A DNA stretch of 64,000 nt from Caulifigura coniformis (GTDB lineage: Bacteria; Planctomycetota; Planctomycetia; Planctomycetales; Planctomycetaceae): the NCBI RefSeq assembly GCF_007745175.1, contig NZ_CP036271.1, positions 5,716,314 through 5,780,313 of the forward strand. Reading direction: 5' to 3'. Within the stretch, counting starts at the first letter, position 1, and each line of letters begins with the position of its first letter. The position numbers were made by a program, and so were the translations under genes. The notes beneath the pieces were generated by a model. That model saw nothing but the letters and a program-made list of their open reading frames with translations. It was not told the DNA's origin and did no database searches. Shown piece by piece: positions 54,222-61,790 of the stretch.

Positions 54222-55313
54222 ATGGGGGCTGTGCGGGGGAGTGCGGGAATTCCTGCCGCAGCGCATTCTCGGGCCAAGCTAGATTTTTTTGTGCCTATTG
54301 AACCTGCCTCATTTGCGCGACTGCCGTCGCTTCCCGCCGTCGCGGTGAAGCTCCTGCAGCTTTTCTCGAACCCCGATGTGTCGCTCGGGGCGGTGGCTGA
54401 TGTGCTGCGCCCCGATCCGGCGCTCACGGCCCGTCTGCTGCGAGCGGCGAGCTCGGCCGAGTTTGGCGTTGGCCGACCGCTGACCGACACGCGACGGGCG
54501 GTCCAGATGCTGGGGACTCGCCGGGTCACGTCGCTCGCGCTGTCGTTTCTTCTCAGCGACGATGCAACGCGGCCCGGGCCAGTCGGTGAGCAGTATCGCG
54601 AAATCTGGATCCGCTGCGTCGTGCAGGCCGTCGCGATGGAACTGCTGGCAGCCCGCCGGGCGCGTGGAGCGGAATCGGAGCACTTCACGGTCGGCCTGCT
54701 CCTGGAGATCGGCGCGCTTGCGTTGCTGAGGTCGTCGCCCGATGAATTCCTGAAGGCTTCGGCGGCGGCGTGGGCGCAGCCGGAGCGCCGGGAGCAGATC
54801 GAGGCGGAGATCATCGGGTGCACGCAGTCGGACGTGACGGTGGCGCTGTTTCGTCACTGGCGACTGCCGACGATGATGACCGAAGCGGTGCGGCTGCGCC
54901 GGGGAACGATCATCGATTTGTCCCAGTCGACATCCGCCTCGCACCGCGTCCTCATCGAGGGGGCCGCGATGGCGACCTGGGTGGGGGACTATTTCTGCAC
55001 AGGCGACACGGGCAATGCGCTGATCCGCTGCCTGGAGCTGGGAGAGATGCTCTTCCGGATGGGCGTTTCGGATGTTCGCGGGCTCTTAAGTGACGTCCAC
55101 GCCAAGGTGCTGGCCGGGGCGACCCTCTTCAACACGGATCTGTCGCGAATGGAATCGCCCGACGCACTCATGGAACGTGCGAAAACGCAGATGGCCGAGC
55201 TACTGAGCCGCCTGCAGGAGGCGCAGGGTGAGCACGTTGCCGAAGCGGGTATGCTCGAAGAACACGAGCCGCAGCGTCGGGCCGCACGGCTGATGGCGGC
55301 GCTGGCGAACTGA
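54222..55313 (+). CDS. HDOD-domain signalling protein
   Basis: 363 residues if the ATG at 54222 is used; a TTG at 54126 or a GTG at 54291 are alternatives and no start has a good RBS. The HDOD domain covers about residues 35-235: RLPSLPAVAVKLLQLFSNPDVSLGAVADVLRPDPALTARLLRAASSAEFG, with RAVQMLGTRRVTSLALSFLL (both read in pieces). The catalytic HD residues of true HD-GYP enzymes are absent, as usual for HDOD. Likely a cytosolic signal-transduction protein. The C-terminal region ends in a helical Glu-rich tail. Confidence 0.82.
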   Translation: MGAVRGSAGIPAAAHSRAKLDFFVPIEPASFARLPSLPAVAVKLLQLFSNPDVSLGAVADVLRPDPALTARLLRAASSAEFGVGRPLTDTRRAVQMLGTRRVTSLALSFLLSDDATRPGPVGEQYREIWIRCVVQAVAMELLAARRARGAESEHFTVGLLLEIGALALLRSSPDEFLKASAAAWAQPERREQIEAEIIGCTQSDVTVALFRHWRLPTMMTEAVRLRRGTIIDLSQSTSASHRVLIEGAAMATWVGDYFCTGDTGNALIRCLELGEMLFRMGVSDVRGLLSDVHAKVLAGATLFNTDLSRMESPDALMERAKTQMAELLSRLQEAQGEHVAEAGMLEEHEPQRRAARLMAALAN

Positions 55314-55436
55314 ACTCAACGGCCAACTGATCTCAACACCGTCTCGATCGGTCCGCCCGCGGTCGCGCGGGCCTGGCAAGGAGACGCCGGCAAGGAGCGC
55401 CCACCAGCGGCGTTCCGACATCCGCGAGGAAGAAAG

Positions 55437-55509
55437 TACACCCGGAGGGATTCGAACCCCCAACCCTCGGTTCCGAAGACCGATGCTCTATCCGTTGAGC
55501 TACAGGTGC
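55437..55509 (-). tRNA. tRNA-Arg(TCG)
   Basis: 73 nt. Acceptor GCACCTG / CGGGTGT, D-arm GCTC-AACGGATA-GAGC, anticodon arm TCGGT-CTTCGGA-ACCGA (anticodon TCG), T-arm GGGGG-TTCGAAT-CCCTC. No CCA encoded. Confidence 0.9.
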
Positions 55510-55615
55510 ATGTGACGCGTCACGCCTCTTGAGACATCGCAGGCGGGCGACGCGTTCGGAGTATCACCGCTTTCCCGGCGATCGGCAAGGGGATGGAAAC
55601 GTGTCCCCGGAGCAA

Positions 55616-56140
55616 TCAACCGGAAGCCAGTTCGATCCGCCGCATCTCGAGGACTTCACCGGCCGAGGCGGGGCGGATGCGAATCGTGTCGCGATCGATC
55701 TCGAGGACGCGCCATTCCTCAGCCCAGATGATCCACAGCCGCCAGCCGAAGGTCGTCTGAAGCCAGCCCTGCGCGCGAAAGAGAAGTGCGGGCGGGGAGC
55801 CGGGATTCCCATATCCGATTGTCAGAATCTCGTTATTCACCTCCCATTTGCACCGTGTCGACTTGCCGTTGGCGAGGTGTGTACACCACCCGCCCCCGTT
55901 CCGGTGCAGGCGCATGAGGAAGGACGGTTGATCGCGATTTGCCCGATAAAGTCCCCAGTCGCCAACGAAACGCTCATCGCCACGCGGCCAGTTCCACCAG
56001 ATTGCGACCGCGATCGTGACGATCAACCCGGCGGCCTGGCGGCGCCTCCGCCGCCGTCGGATGTTCTGATCGAGTTCCGCGCTGGAGTCGAGTGGAAGCA
56101 CGGCCGGTTTCATGGCTGCCAGGACGGTGCGGGCGGGCAT
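55616..56140 (-). CDS. WPRxD-family membrane-anchored protein, copy 5
   Basis: 174 residues from the ATG at 56140 (56113 is an alternative; both RBS are weak). Arg-rich segment (NIRRRRRRRQ), one membrane helix (AAGLIVTIAVAIWW), junction WWNWPRGDERFVGDW, then a beta-rich domain: SFLMRLHRNGGGWCTHL, family strand CKWEVNNEILTIGYG, and C-terminal DRDTIRIRPASAGEVLEMRRI. It lies between tRNA-Arg and tRNA-Gln. The long upstream open frame is antisense to the tRNA-Gln gene and is not coding. Confidence 0.75.
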   Translation of the reverse strand: MPARTVLAAMKPAVLPLDSSAELDQNIRRRRRRRQAAGLIVTIAVAIWWNWPRGDERFVGDWGLYRANRDQPSFLMRLHRNGGGWCTHLANGKSTRCKWEVNNEILTIGYGNPGSPPALLFRAQGWLQTTFGWRLWIIWAEEWRVLEIDRDTIRIRPASAGEVLEMRRIELASG

Positions 56141-56296
56141 GGTTCCGGTCTTACGTCGCGCTTCGCGCCACTGCTGGCGCGCGAACTGATCGCCCGCCTG
56201 TGTGTCAAAAGTTTTGGCGTCGGTTGCTCTTGTGGCCGCGCCCGACTTAATTAGACTTCGCGCGAGGCCGTCGCGAGGGCGACTTGCCGGCCGCAT

Positions 56297-56367
56297 TACC
56301 CGGTGGTGTAACGGTAGCACAACAGATTTTGGTTCTGTTTGTCGAGGTTCAAATCCTCGCCGGGTAA
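56297..56367 (+). tRNA. tRNA-Gln(TTG)
   Basis: 71 nt. Acceptor TACCCGG / CCGGGTA, short D-arm GTG-TAACGGTAG-CAC, anticodon arm ACAGA-TTTTGGT-TCTGT (anticodon TTG), T-arm CGAGG-TTCAAAT-CCTCG. The 3-bp D-stem is short but usual for some Gln tRNAs. Confidence 0.88.
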
Positions 56368-56462
56368 CTCGAGAACGTTTCAGCCTGCGGGCTGCTCCGA
56401 GATCGCGAATCTGCTTAATTCTCAGGTGGCAGGCGGAAGCCTGAAGTCCGACCGGCGTCGTC

Positions 56463-56912
56463 ATGCGGGCAGTGGTTCAGCGAGTGTCGTCTGCGAGCGT
56501 CACCGTGGCGGGCGAGGTGACCGGCCAGATCGGGCGCGGGTACCTGGTCCTCCTCGGGATCGCGAATGACGATCGACAGGATGATCTGATTTACCTGGCC
56601 CAGAAAGTGATCGGCCTGCGTATCTTCGAAGACGCCGACGGCAAAATGAACCTGTCACTGGCGGATGTTGGCGGAGCGATGCTTGTGGTCAGCCAGTTCA
56701 CCCTCTATGGCGACTGTCGCAAAGGTCGCCGGCCGAGTTTCATTGAGGCCGCCCGCCCGGAAGTGGCGGAGCCGCTGTATCGGAGTTTTGTCGCGGAAGT
56801 TCGCGGGCAGGGCATCACCGTCGAGACGGGGCGATTCCAGACAGAAATGCAGGTGTCGCTCGTGAACGACGGACCGGTCACGATCCTGGTGGACAGCCGC
56901 AAGCAATTCTGA
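56463..56912 (+). CDS. dtd: D-aminoacyl-tRNA deacylase (Dtd)
   Basis: Removes D-amino acids (and Gly from tRNA-Ala) mischarged on tRNA. 149 residues, the usual size. Both conserved motifs are present: [17 protein letters not shown] and the Gly-cisPro motif in [15 protein letters not shown]-terminal [33 protein letters not shown] is typical (read as MRAVVQRV...). The start is 95 nt downstream of tRNA-Gln and it is followed by the lipoprotein gene after 13 nt. Confidence 0.96.
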   Translation: MRAVVQRVSSASVTVAGEVTGQIGRGYLVLLGIANDDRQDDLIYLAQKVIGLRIFEDADGKMNLSLADVGGAMLVVSQFTLYGDCRKGRRPSFIEAARPEVAEPLYRSFVAEVRGQGITVETGRFQTEMQVSLVNDGPVTILVDSRKQF

Positions 56913-56925
56913 AGCGGAGGGGGCA

Positions 56926-58194
56926 ATGGCCAGCGTCTGCTTGAGGTCGCCATTCTCGATCGGCCTGATTCTCCCCCGTCGTCCGGAAGGTCGTCGCCAG
57001 CGGGCCTGCCTGCCCAGGCGACTGGCGCTCACAATGGTCTTTGGGACTCTCAGTTGCGGACTGGTCGGTTGCGGCGGGAAAGAGGAGGGTGTGTTGCTGG
57101 TCAGCGACTCGGTGTCCGCGCCGGCCATCCTTCGGAGCGAGGCCGAGCAGGTGGTCATCCCCGTTCGCATTGATGCGCCTCTGCGGTTCGAGAATCGTGG
57201 GAGTCAGGAACAGCTGCTTGGAGTCTCCGCGACCGGATGTTCGTGCTACGGAATTGCCACGGAGCAGTTCGTTCTTCATCCGCAGGAGAAGGTCGCACTC
57301 CCGGCGGGAGGGGGGAAGGACCTGTTCTTCATGGTCAAGCTTCTCGAAGGAGACGGTGACGTCTCATTTCGGGTCGGCTTTCAGGTTCAGGGGGACGTGG
57401 GGCAGGGGGGGGCTGGCGAGACCGGTGAGTTTCGAGCCAGCTGCACCATGAAAATCCTGCCCGATCTGGACCTCGAACCGGGCGTTCTCGCGATCGACCT
57501 CCCCCGCGGTGACGCGCCGGCCGACACGGGGAAGTACCCGGTTGTGCTCAAACGGGTGACCCGCGGGAAGCCGGCCAGCCTCACGCCTCCGGAATTCTCC
57601 ATCGAGCCGGCGGTGCTCAAGGCTGAACCCTGTCGCATGGAAGGAGCCGCGGAGGAAGTGGAGCCGGGCCTCTGGCGGTCCGTCTGGACGACATCGGTGA
57701 CTCTCGGCTCATTGCCGGATGACGTCCGGGAGAACGGTGGAAAGTTCACCTATGTCCTGGAATTCCCGGACGACGACGAAGGGAGAATCGTCCTTCCCGG
57801 CCGCCGCCCGGAAACTGGCAAGCTGCCGACACTTCTGGAGGTTGTTCGCGATGCGCCTGAGCGTCGCGTTGCCGGCCAGTTCCTCCTGAGGCGTTCACGC
57901 GGCGTCGTGGCGCCGGCCCAGGTTCATTTTGGCGCTCTTTCCCTGGGGGCCGAGCCGCGGACGCGGAGGATTGTGCTGACGGCTGCGGATCAGGAGCCGT
58001 TTGTCGTGACGGTGGAGGGGGCGCTGCCGCAGGTCGAAGCCGCGCCAGATTCCCAGGAGCCGGCGTCCCAGCAGTGGGTGACCGTGACGTTCAATCCTTC
58101 GGTCATGGGGGCGTATGAGGAGCCATTGCTGCTGAAGACCACGCATCCCGATGATCCGGAAGTGCAGGTCGTCGTGAAGGCCCGGGTGAACTGA
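56926..58194 (+). CDS. DUF1573-like exported lipoprotein
   Basis: 422 residues from the ATG preceded by GGAGGGGG. A long basic N region leads to the signal segment LALTMVFGTLSCGLVGCGG with a lipobox-like LVGC, so it is probably a lipoprotein. The DUF1573 hallmark pair is seen in GVSATGCSCYGIA and the flanking Ig-like strands (VVIPVRIDAPLRFENRGSQ). A second similar Ig-like unit follows near the C terminus (VVAPAQVHFGALSLGAEPRTRRIVLTAAD and VTVTFNPSVMGAYEEPLLLKTTHPDDPEVQVVVKA, in pieces). Such planctomycete proteins are exported and of unknown function. Confidence 0.8.
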   Translation: MASVCLRSPFSIGLILPRRPEGRRQRACLPRRLALTMVFGTLSCGLVGCGGKEEGVLLVSDSVSAPAILRSEAEQVVIPVRIDAPLRFENRGSQEQLLGVSATGCSCYGIATEQFVLHPQEKVALPAGGGKDLFFMVKLLEGDGDVSFRVGFQVQGDVGQGGAGETGEFRASCTMKILPDLDLEPGVLAIDLPRGDAPADTGKYPVVLKRVTRGKPASLTPPEFSIEPAVLKAEPCRMEGAAEEVEPGLWRSVWTTSVTLGSLPDDVRENGGKFTYVLEFPDDDEGRIVLPGRRPETGKLPTLLEVVRDAPERRVAGQFLLRRSRGVVAPAQVHFGALSLGAEPRTRRIVLTAADQEPFVVTVEGALPQVEAAPDSQEPASQQWVTVTFNPSVMGAYEEPLLLKTTHPDDPEVQVVVKARVN

Positions 58195-58378
58195 CCGGCG
58201 TCGGGAAACAATCGGCACAACCTCGGCTCGCGGGTTCCTGAAGGTGAGAAAGCCCGGTGGGGCATTGGGTCTCGGTTGTCGCCAGCGTCCGCGATTGACA
58301 AGATTCCGCGACCGCGCGGGGACTTCTGACTTCGCGCGGTCATCACTCGTTCCGCGTGTTCTGCGCTCCGGATCCCGT

Positions 58379-59476
58379 ATGACCGAGCCGAAGAAGCTGA
58401 CAACGGCTGAGATCCTCGCATTGGCTCGCCAGAAGAAGGCGGCTGAAAGCGAAGCGGCCCCGGCCCCCGTTGAAACGCCTGCGGCTCCAACCGAGTCGAC
58501 GCCTGCGGAGCCGGCTGCTGCCGCAGAAGCTCCCGCTGCTCCTTCGGAAAAACCAAAACCCAAGTCGACGGCCGATATTCTCGCGGCGGCGCGGGCTGCC
58601 AAGGCTCCTGCCGCTGGCGGTGAGGCGGCCAAGCCGAAATCGACTTCCGACATCCTTGCAGCGGCCCGCGCGGCGGGAGGCTCCGCCGGGGCTGCGAAAC
58701 CGACATCCACCGCCGACATTCTCGCCGCCGCCCGTGCGGGAAAAGCCGTCTCGGGCGCAGCCGCTCAGCCCGCCGCTGCAAAGGCGGCCGGACCGGCCGC
58801 CGCCAAGGCCGCTGTGCCAGCCGAGATTGCCTCCCTGCCTGCCGGTGAAAAGCCCTCCGTCGAGCAGATGATGAAGGCCGTCCGGGCTGGAAAGCCAGCC
58901 GAGGCCGTCAAGCCGAAGCTTCCCGTCAAAGCTCCGCCGGCGGGCGCGAAGCCGGCCAAGGGCGAATCACGCCGGTCGTTCTTCGACTCGCTTTTGTCGC
59001 CGTTCTACCTCGGATTCGGCATTCTCGCGGCATGGGGCGGCCTGAGCGGCCTTGCCATGGCCCGGTTCATGATGCCGAACACGGTGCTCGAGCTGCCGAG
59101 CCGCTTCAAGGTCGGTTCGACCGGCGATTACCCGCTCGGAACGGTCTCCGAGAAGTACAAGGCCAGCCGCGGCGTGTGGATTGTCCACACCGACAGCTAT
59201 GACGGCCGGAATATTCTTTACGCTCTTTCGTCGGTCTGTACCCACCTGGGCTGCACCCCCAACTGGCTGGATGCAGAACAGAAATTCAAGTGTCCCTGCC
59301 ACGGATCGGGCTTCTACATCAACGGCATCAACTTCGAGGGGCCGGCCCCTCGTCCGCTGGAGCGTGTCGGCCTCCGGGTGGCGGAAGACGGCCAGCTGGA
59401 AGTGGACAAGAGCGTGAAGTTCCAGGAAGAGCTCGGGCAATGGAGCGACGAGAAGTCGTTCGTGCAGATTGTGTGA
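58379..59476 (+). CDS. Rieske [2Fe-2S] protein with repeat-bearing N-terminal extension
   Basis: 365 residues from the ATG at 58379. The C-terminal Rieske domain has CTHLGC and CPCHGSGF (the C-x-H...C-x2-H cluster ligands), GPAPRPLERVGL and a membrane anchor (SLLSPFYLGFGILAAWGGLSG) at about residues 200-225. The first ~200 residues are an unusual Ala/Pro/Lys-rich cytosolic extension with five spaced copies of a short helix motif of the form [ST]-x-[AS]-[DE]-I-L-A-x-AR (EILALARQKKA, ADILAAARAAKA, SDILAAARAAGG, ADILAAARAGKA and EQMMKAVRAGKP). First gene of a respiratory bc-type operon. Confidence 0.93.
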   Translation: MTEPKKLTTAEILALARQKKAAESEAAPAPVETPAAPTESTPAEPAAAAEAPAAPSEKPKPKSTADILAAARAAKAPAAGGEAAKPKSTSDILAAARAAGGSAGAAKPTSTADILAAARAGKAVSGAAAQPAAAKAAGPAAAKAAVPAEIASLPAGEKPSVEQMMKAVRAGKPAEAVKPKLPVKAPPAGAKPAKGESRRSFFDSLLSPFYLGFGILAAWGGLSGLAMARFMMPNTVLELPSRFKVGSTGDYPLGTVSEKYKASRGVWIVHTDSYDGRNILYALSSVCTHLGCTPNWLDAEQKFKCPCHGSGFYINGINFEGPAPRPLERVGLRVAEDGQLEVDKSVKFQEELGQWSDEKSFVQIV

Positions 59477-59555
59477 CGGTGCGGCTGGATTGGTCCCGAT
59501 GGCGTCGTCATCTGGCTTTACACAACCCTGAATCCTGACCCTGAATCCCCGCGAC

Positions 59556-60329
59556 ATGTCGGTCGGCGAATACATCCGAGAATCGCAGATCTGGAAGAGT
59601 ATCTTCCGGCATCCCGCGCCCTACGACCGCCGAAACCGCGCGGTCGTGATGCTCACTAACTTCTTCCTGCACCTGCATCCAGTCTCGGTGCAGCAGGGAG
59701 GCATCGCCCTTTCCTACACCTGGTGCATGGGCGGCGTCACGTTCTTCCTCTTTCTTGTGGAAGCGCTGACGGGCGTCCTCCTGATGTTTTACTACCGGCC
59801 GACGCTGGAATGGGCCTTCACGGACATCCGCGCCCTCCGCGACGTGACGACCCTCGGCATCATGCGCGAGATTCATCGCTGGGGGGCCCACGCGATGGTC
59901 ATCACGGTCTGGCTGCATATGTACCGCGTGTTTCTCACCGGCAGTTACAAGCCGCCGCGTGAGTTCAACTGGGTGATCGGCGTGCTGCTGCTGGTGTTGA
60001 CGCTCCTGCTGTCGTTCACCGGCTACCTGCTCCCCTGGGATCAGCTGGCCATCTGGGCCATTACCGTCGGTTCGAACATGGCCCGCGCCCATCCGGTGCT
60101 GGGGCATGAAGGTCCCGGTTTCCAGCTGCTGAACATCGGCGGCTACGACATCATCACCAAGGGGAGCGATGCCCGGTTCCTGCTCCTCGGAGCGGCGAAC
60201 GTCGGTGAAGAAACCCTGAACCGGTTTTACATCCTGCACTGCGTGGCGATCCCCGTCGTGGTGTCGCTGCTGATTGCGATCCACTTCTGGCGCGTCCGGA
60301 AGGACGGCGGAATCAGCCAGCCTTTGTGA
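59556..60329 (+). CDS. Cytochrome b, N-terminal (b6-type) subunit
   Basis: 257 residues with four to five membrane helices. Heme-binding His pairs: REIHRWGAHAMVITVWLHMYRV (helix II) and FYILHCVAIPVVVSLLIAIHFWRV (helix IV). The Qo-site-type helix LLLVLTLLLSFTGYLLPWDQLAIWA is present. Functions in a membrane quinol oxidising complex with the Rieske protein. A b6-type split (b N-term separate from C-term) is used here. Confidence 0.94.
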   Translation: MSVGEYIRESQIWKSIFRHPAPYDRRNRAVVMLTNFFLHLHPVSVQQGGIALSYTWCMGGVTFFLFLVEALTGVLLMFYYRPTLEWAFTDIRALRDVTTLGIMREIHRWGAHAMVITVWLHMYRVFLTGSYKPPREFNWVIGVLLLVLTLLLSFTGYLLPWDQLAIWAITVGSNMARAHPVLGHEGPGFQLLNIGGYDIITKGSDARFLLLGAANVGEETLNRFYILHCVAIPVVVSLLIAIHFWRVRKDGGISQPL

Positions 60330-60399
60330 CTCATGAGTTTTGATCCCCGCGACGCCGTCGCGGGGTTATGTGTTGCCCGATTGACCCCTGTCTGAAGCC

Positions 60400-61770
60400 A
60401 TGGAATCCCATACCCCCGATCTGACGCGCGGCGTGATCCAGGGCCTGGGGTGGCTCTACCTGCTGCTGTTCGGCATGAATTTCATGTGGACGCTGCGGAG
60501 CTACCGGCAGGACGGCCATCTGGAGTCGTTCCTCGGCTTCAAGCACATCCCCAAGTCGATGTTCTGGTCGCTGTATACCGGCTTCCTGCTGGTCATCGCC
60601 TCCGTGCATCTCACCATCCGGGCCAGTTCGGCCCAGTCGTTCATCCTCAAGCTGCCGGACTGGTTCAAGAACGGAGTCGACTCCGTCGTCGCCGATCCGC
60701 GAATCTATTTTGCCCTCTCGGTACTGGCATTCGGGGTGATGGTCTGGACGCGTCGGTGGTGGACCAAGCCGACCCCCGCGTGGATCCTGCTGAATCTGGC
60801 GATCATTTTCGTCGGTCTCAGCATGACCGACTACGACTTCCGCCAAATCGTCGGCAAGCCTGACAACGTGCCGATCGTCGGCATGCTGTTCCTCGGCGGT
60901 TTCTTCACCTGGCTGTATTTCAGCCAGGCGGTGGAGAACGACGATCGCCTCGCCGCCGGCAAGCCGCTGAAGGAAAAGGAACTCAGTCAGCAGGTGCTGG
61001 TGTGGCCCGATCTGGTCTACACCGAAATGGTGTGCATGGTGCTCCTGACGGCCCTGCTGATCGTGTGGGGGGTTGCCCTCCAGGCGCCAATCGAAGAGCC
61101 GGGTTCAGCGGTGAAAACGCCGAACCCGTCGAAGGCGCCGTGGTACTTCCTGGGCCTCCAGGAAATGCTCGTTTACTACGACCCGTGGATGGCCGGCGTC
61201 GTCCTGCCGCTGATCATTCTCGGCGGTCTGATGGCGATCCCCTACATCGACTTCAACCAGAAGGGGAACGGCTACTACTGCTACAACGACCGCAAGTTCG
61301 CGGTGAACATTTTCCTGTTCGGCTTCCTGCCCCTGTGGGTCGGAATGATCGTTCTCGGAACGTTTATCCGCGGCCCCAACTGGAACATGTTCGGCGTCTA
61401 CGAGTACTGGGATGTCCACAAGCTGGAAGTGCTGAACAACATCAATCTGTCGGACAAGGTCTGGATCGACTGGCTGGGGCGATCACTCCCCAAGCCGACG
61501 AACGACATGAACGCCCTTCAGGGCATTGGTGCGATCCTGCTGCGTGAATTCCTCGGCATCGCCCTGGTGCTGGGATACCTGCTCGTCCTCCCGCCCCTGA
61601 TGGCGGTCACAATCTTCCGGAGTATGTACGTCCGGATGGGGTTCGTGCGCTACATGGTGCTCGCGAACCTGATCCTGTTCATGGCGGCCCTGCCGCTCAA
61701 GATGCTGCTGCGATGGTTCTTCAACCTGAAGTACATCGTCGCGATTCCAGAGTGGTTCTTTAACATCTGA
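60400..61770 (+). CDS. Cytochrome b C-terminal subunit (subunit IV-like) with extra helices
   Basis: 456 residues, much longer than a plant-type subunit IV. The diagnostic Qo-site helix PNPSKAPWYFLGLQEMLVYYDPWMAGVVLPL identifies the cytochrome b C-terminal domain. Before it come ~210 residues with several extra membrane helices (GWLYLLLFGMNFMWTL, SMFWSLYTGFLLVIASVHL, IYFALSVLAFGVMVW, WILLNLAIIFVGLSMT), and at the end one or two more. The extra helices are a recognised feature of planctomycete-type bc complexes, but their role is not evident. Confidence 0.88.
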   Translation: MESHTPDLTRGVIQGLGWLYLLLFGMNFMWTLRSYRQDGHLESFLGFKHIPKSMFWSLYTGFLLVIASVHLTIRASSAQSFILKLPDWFKNGVDSVVADPRIYFALSVLAFGVMVWTRRWWTKPTPAWILLNLAIIFVGLSMTDYDFRQIVGKPDNVPIVGMLFLGGFFTWLYFSQAVENDDRLAAGKPLKEKELSQQVLVWPDLVYTEMVCMVLLTALLIVWGVALQAPIEEPGSAVKTPNPSKAPWYFLGLQEMLVYYDPWMAGVVLPLIILGGLMAIPYIDFNQKGNGYYCYNDRKFAVNIFLFGFLPLWVGMIVLGTFIRGPNWNMFGVYEYWDVHKLEVLNNINLSDKVWIDWLGRSLPKPTNDMNALQGIGAILLREFLGIALVLGYLLVLPPLMAVTIFRSMYVRMGFVRYMVLANLILFMAALPLKMLLRWFFNLKYIVAIPEWFFNI

Positions 61771-61790
61771 AGGGCTGAAAGCGCCTCCCC

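Noticed and set aside
55616-56464. 282-codon start of WPRxD copy 5
   Set aside because: The upstream 108 codons run antisense through the tRNA-Gln gene; the start was moved to 56140.
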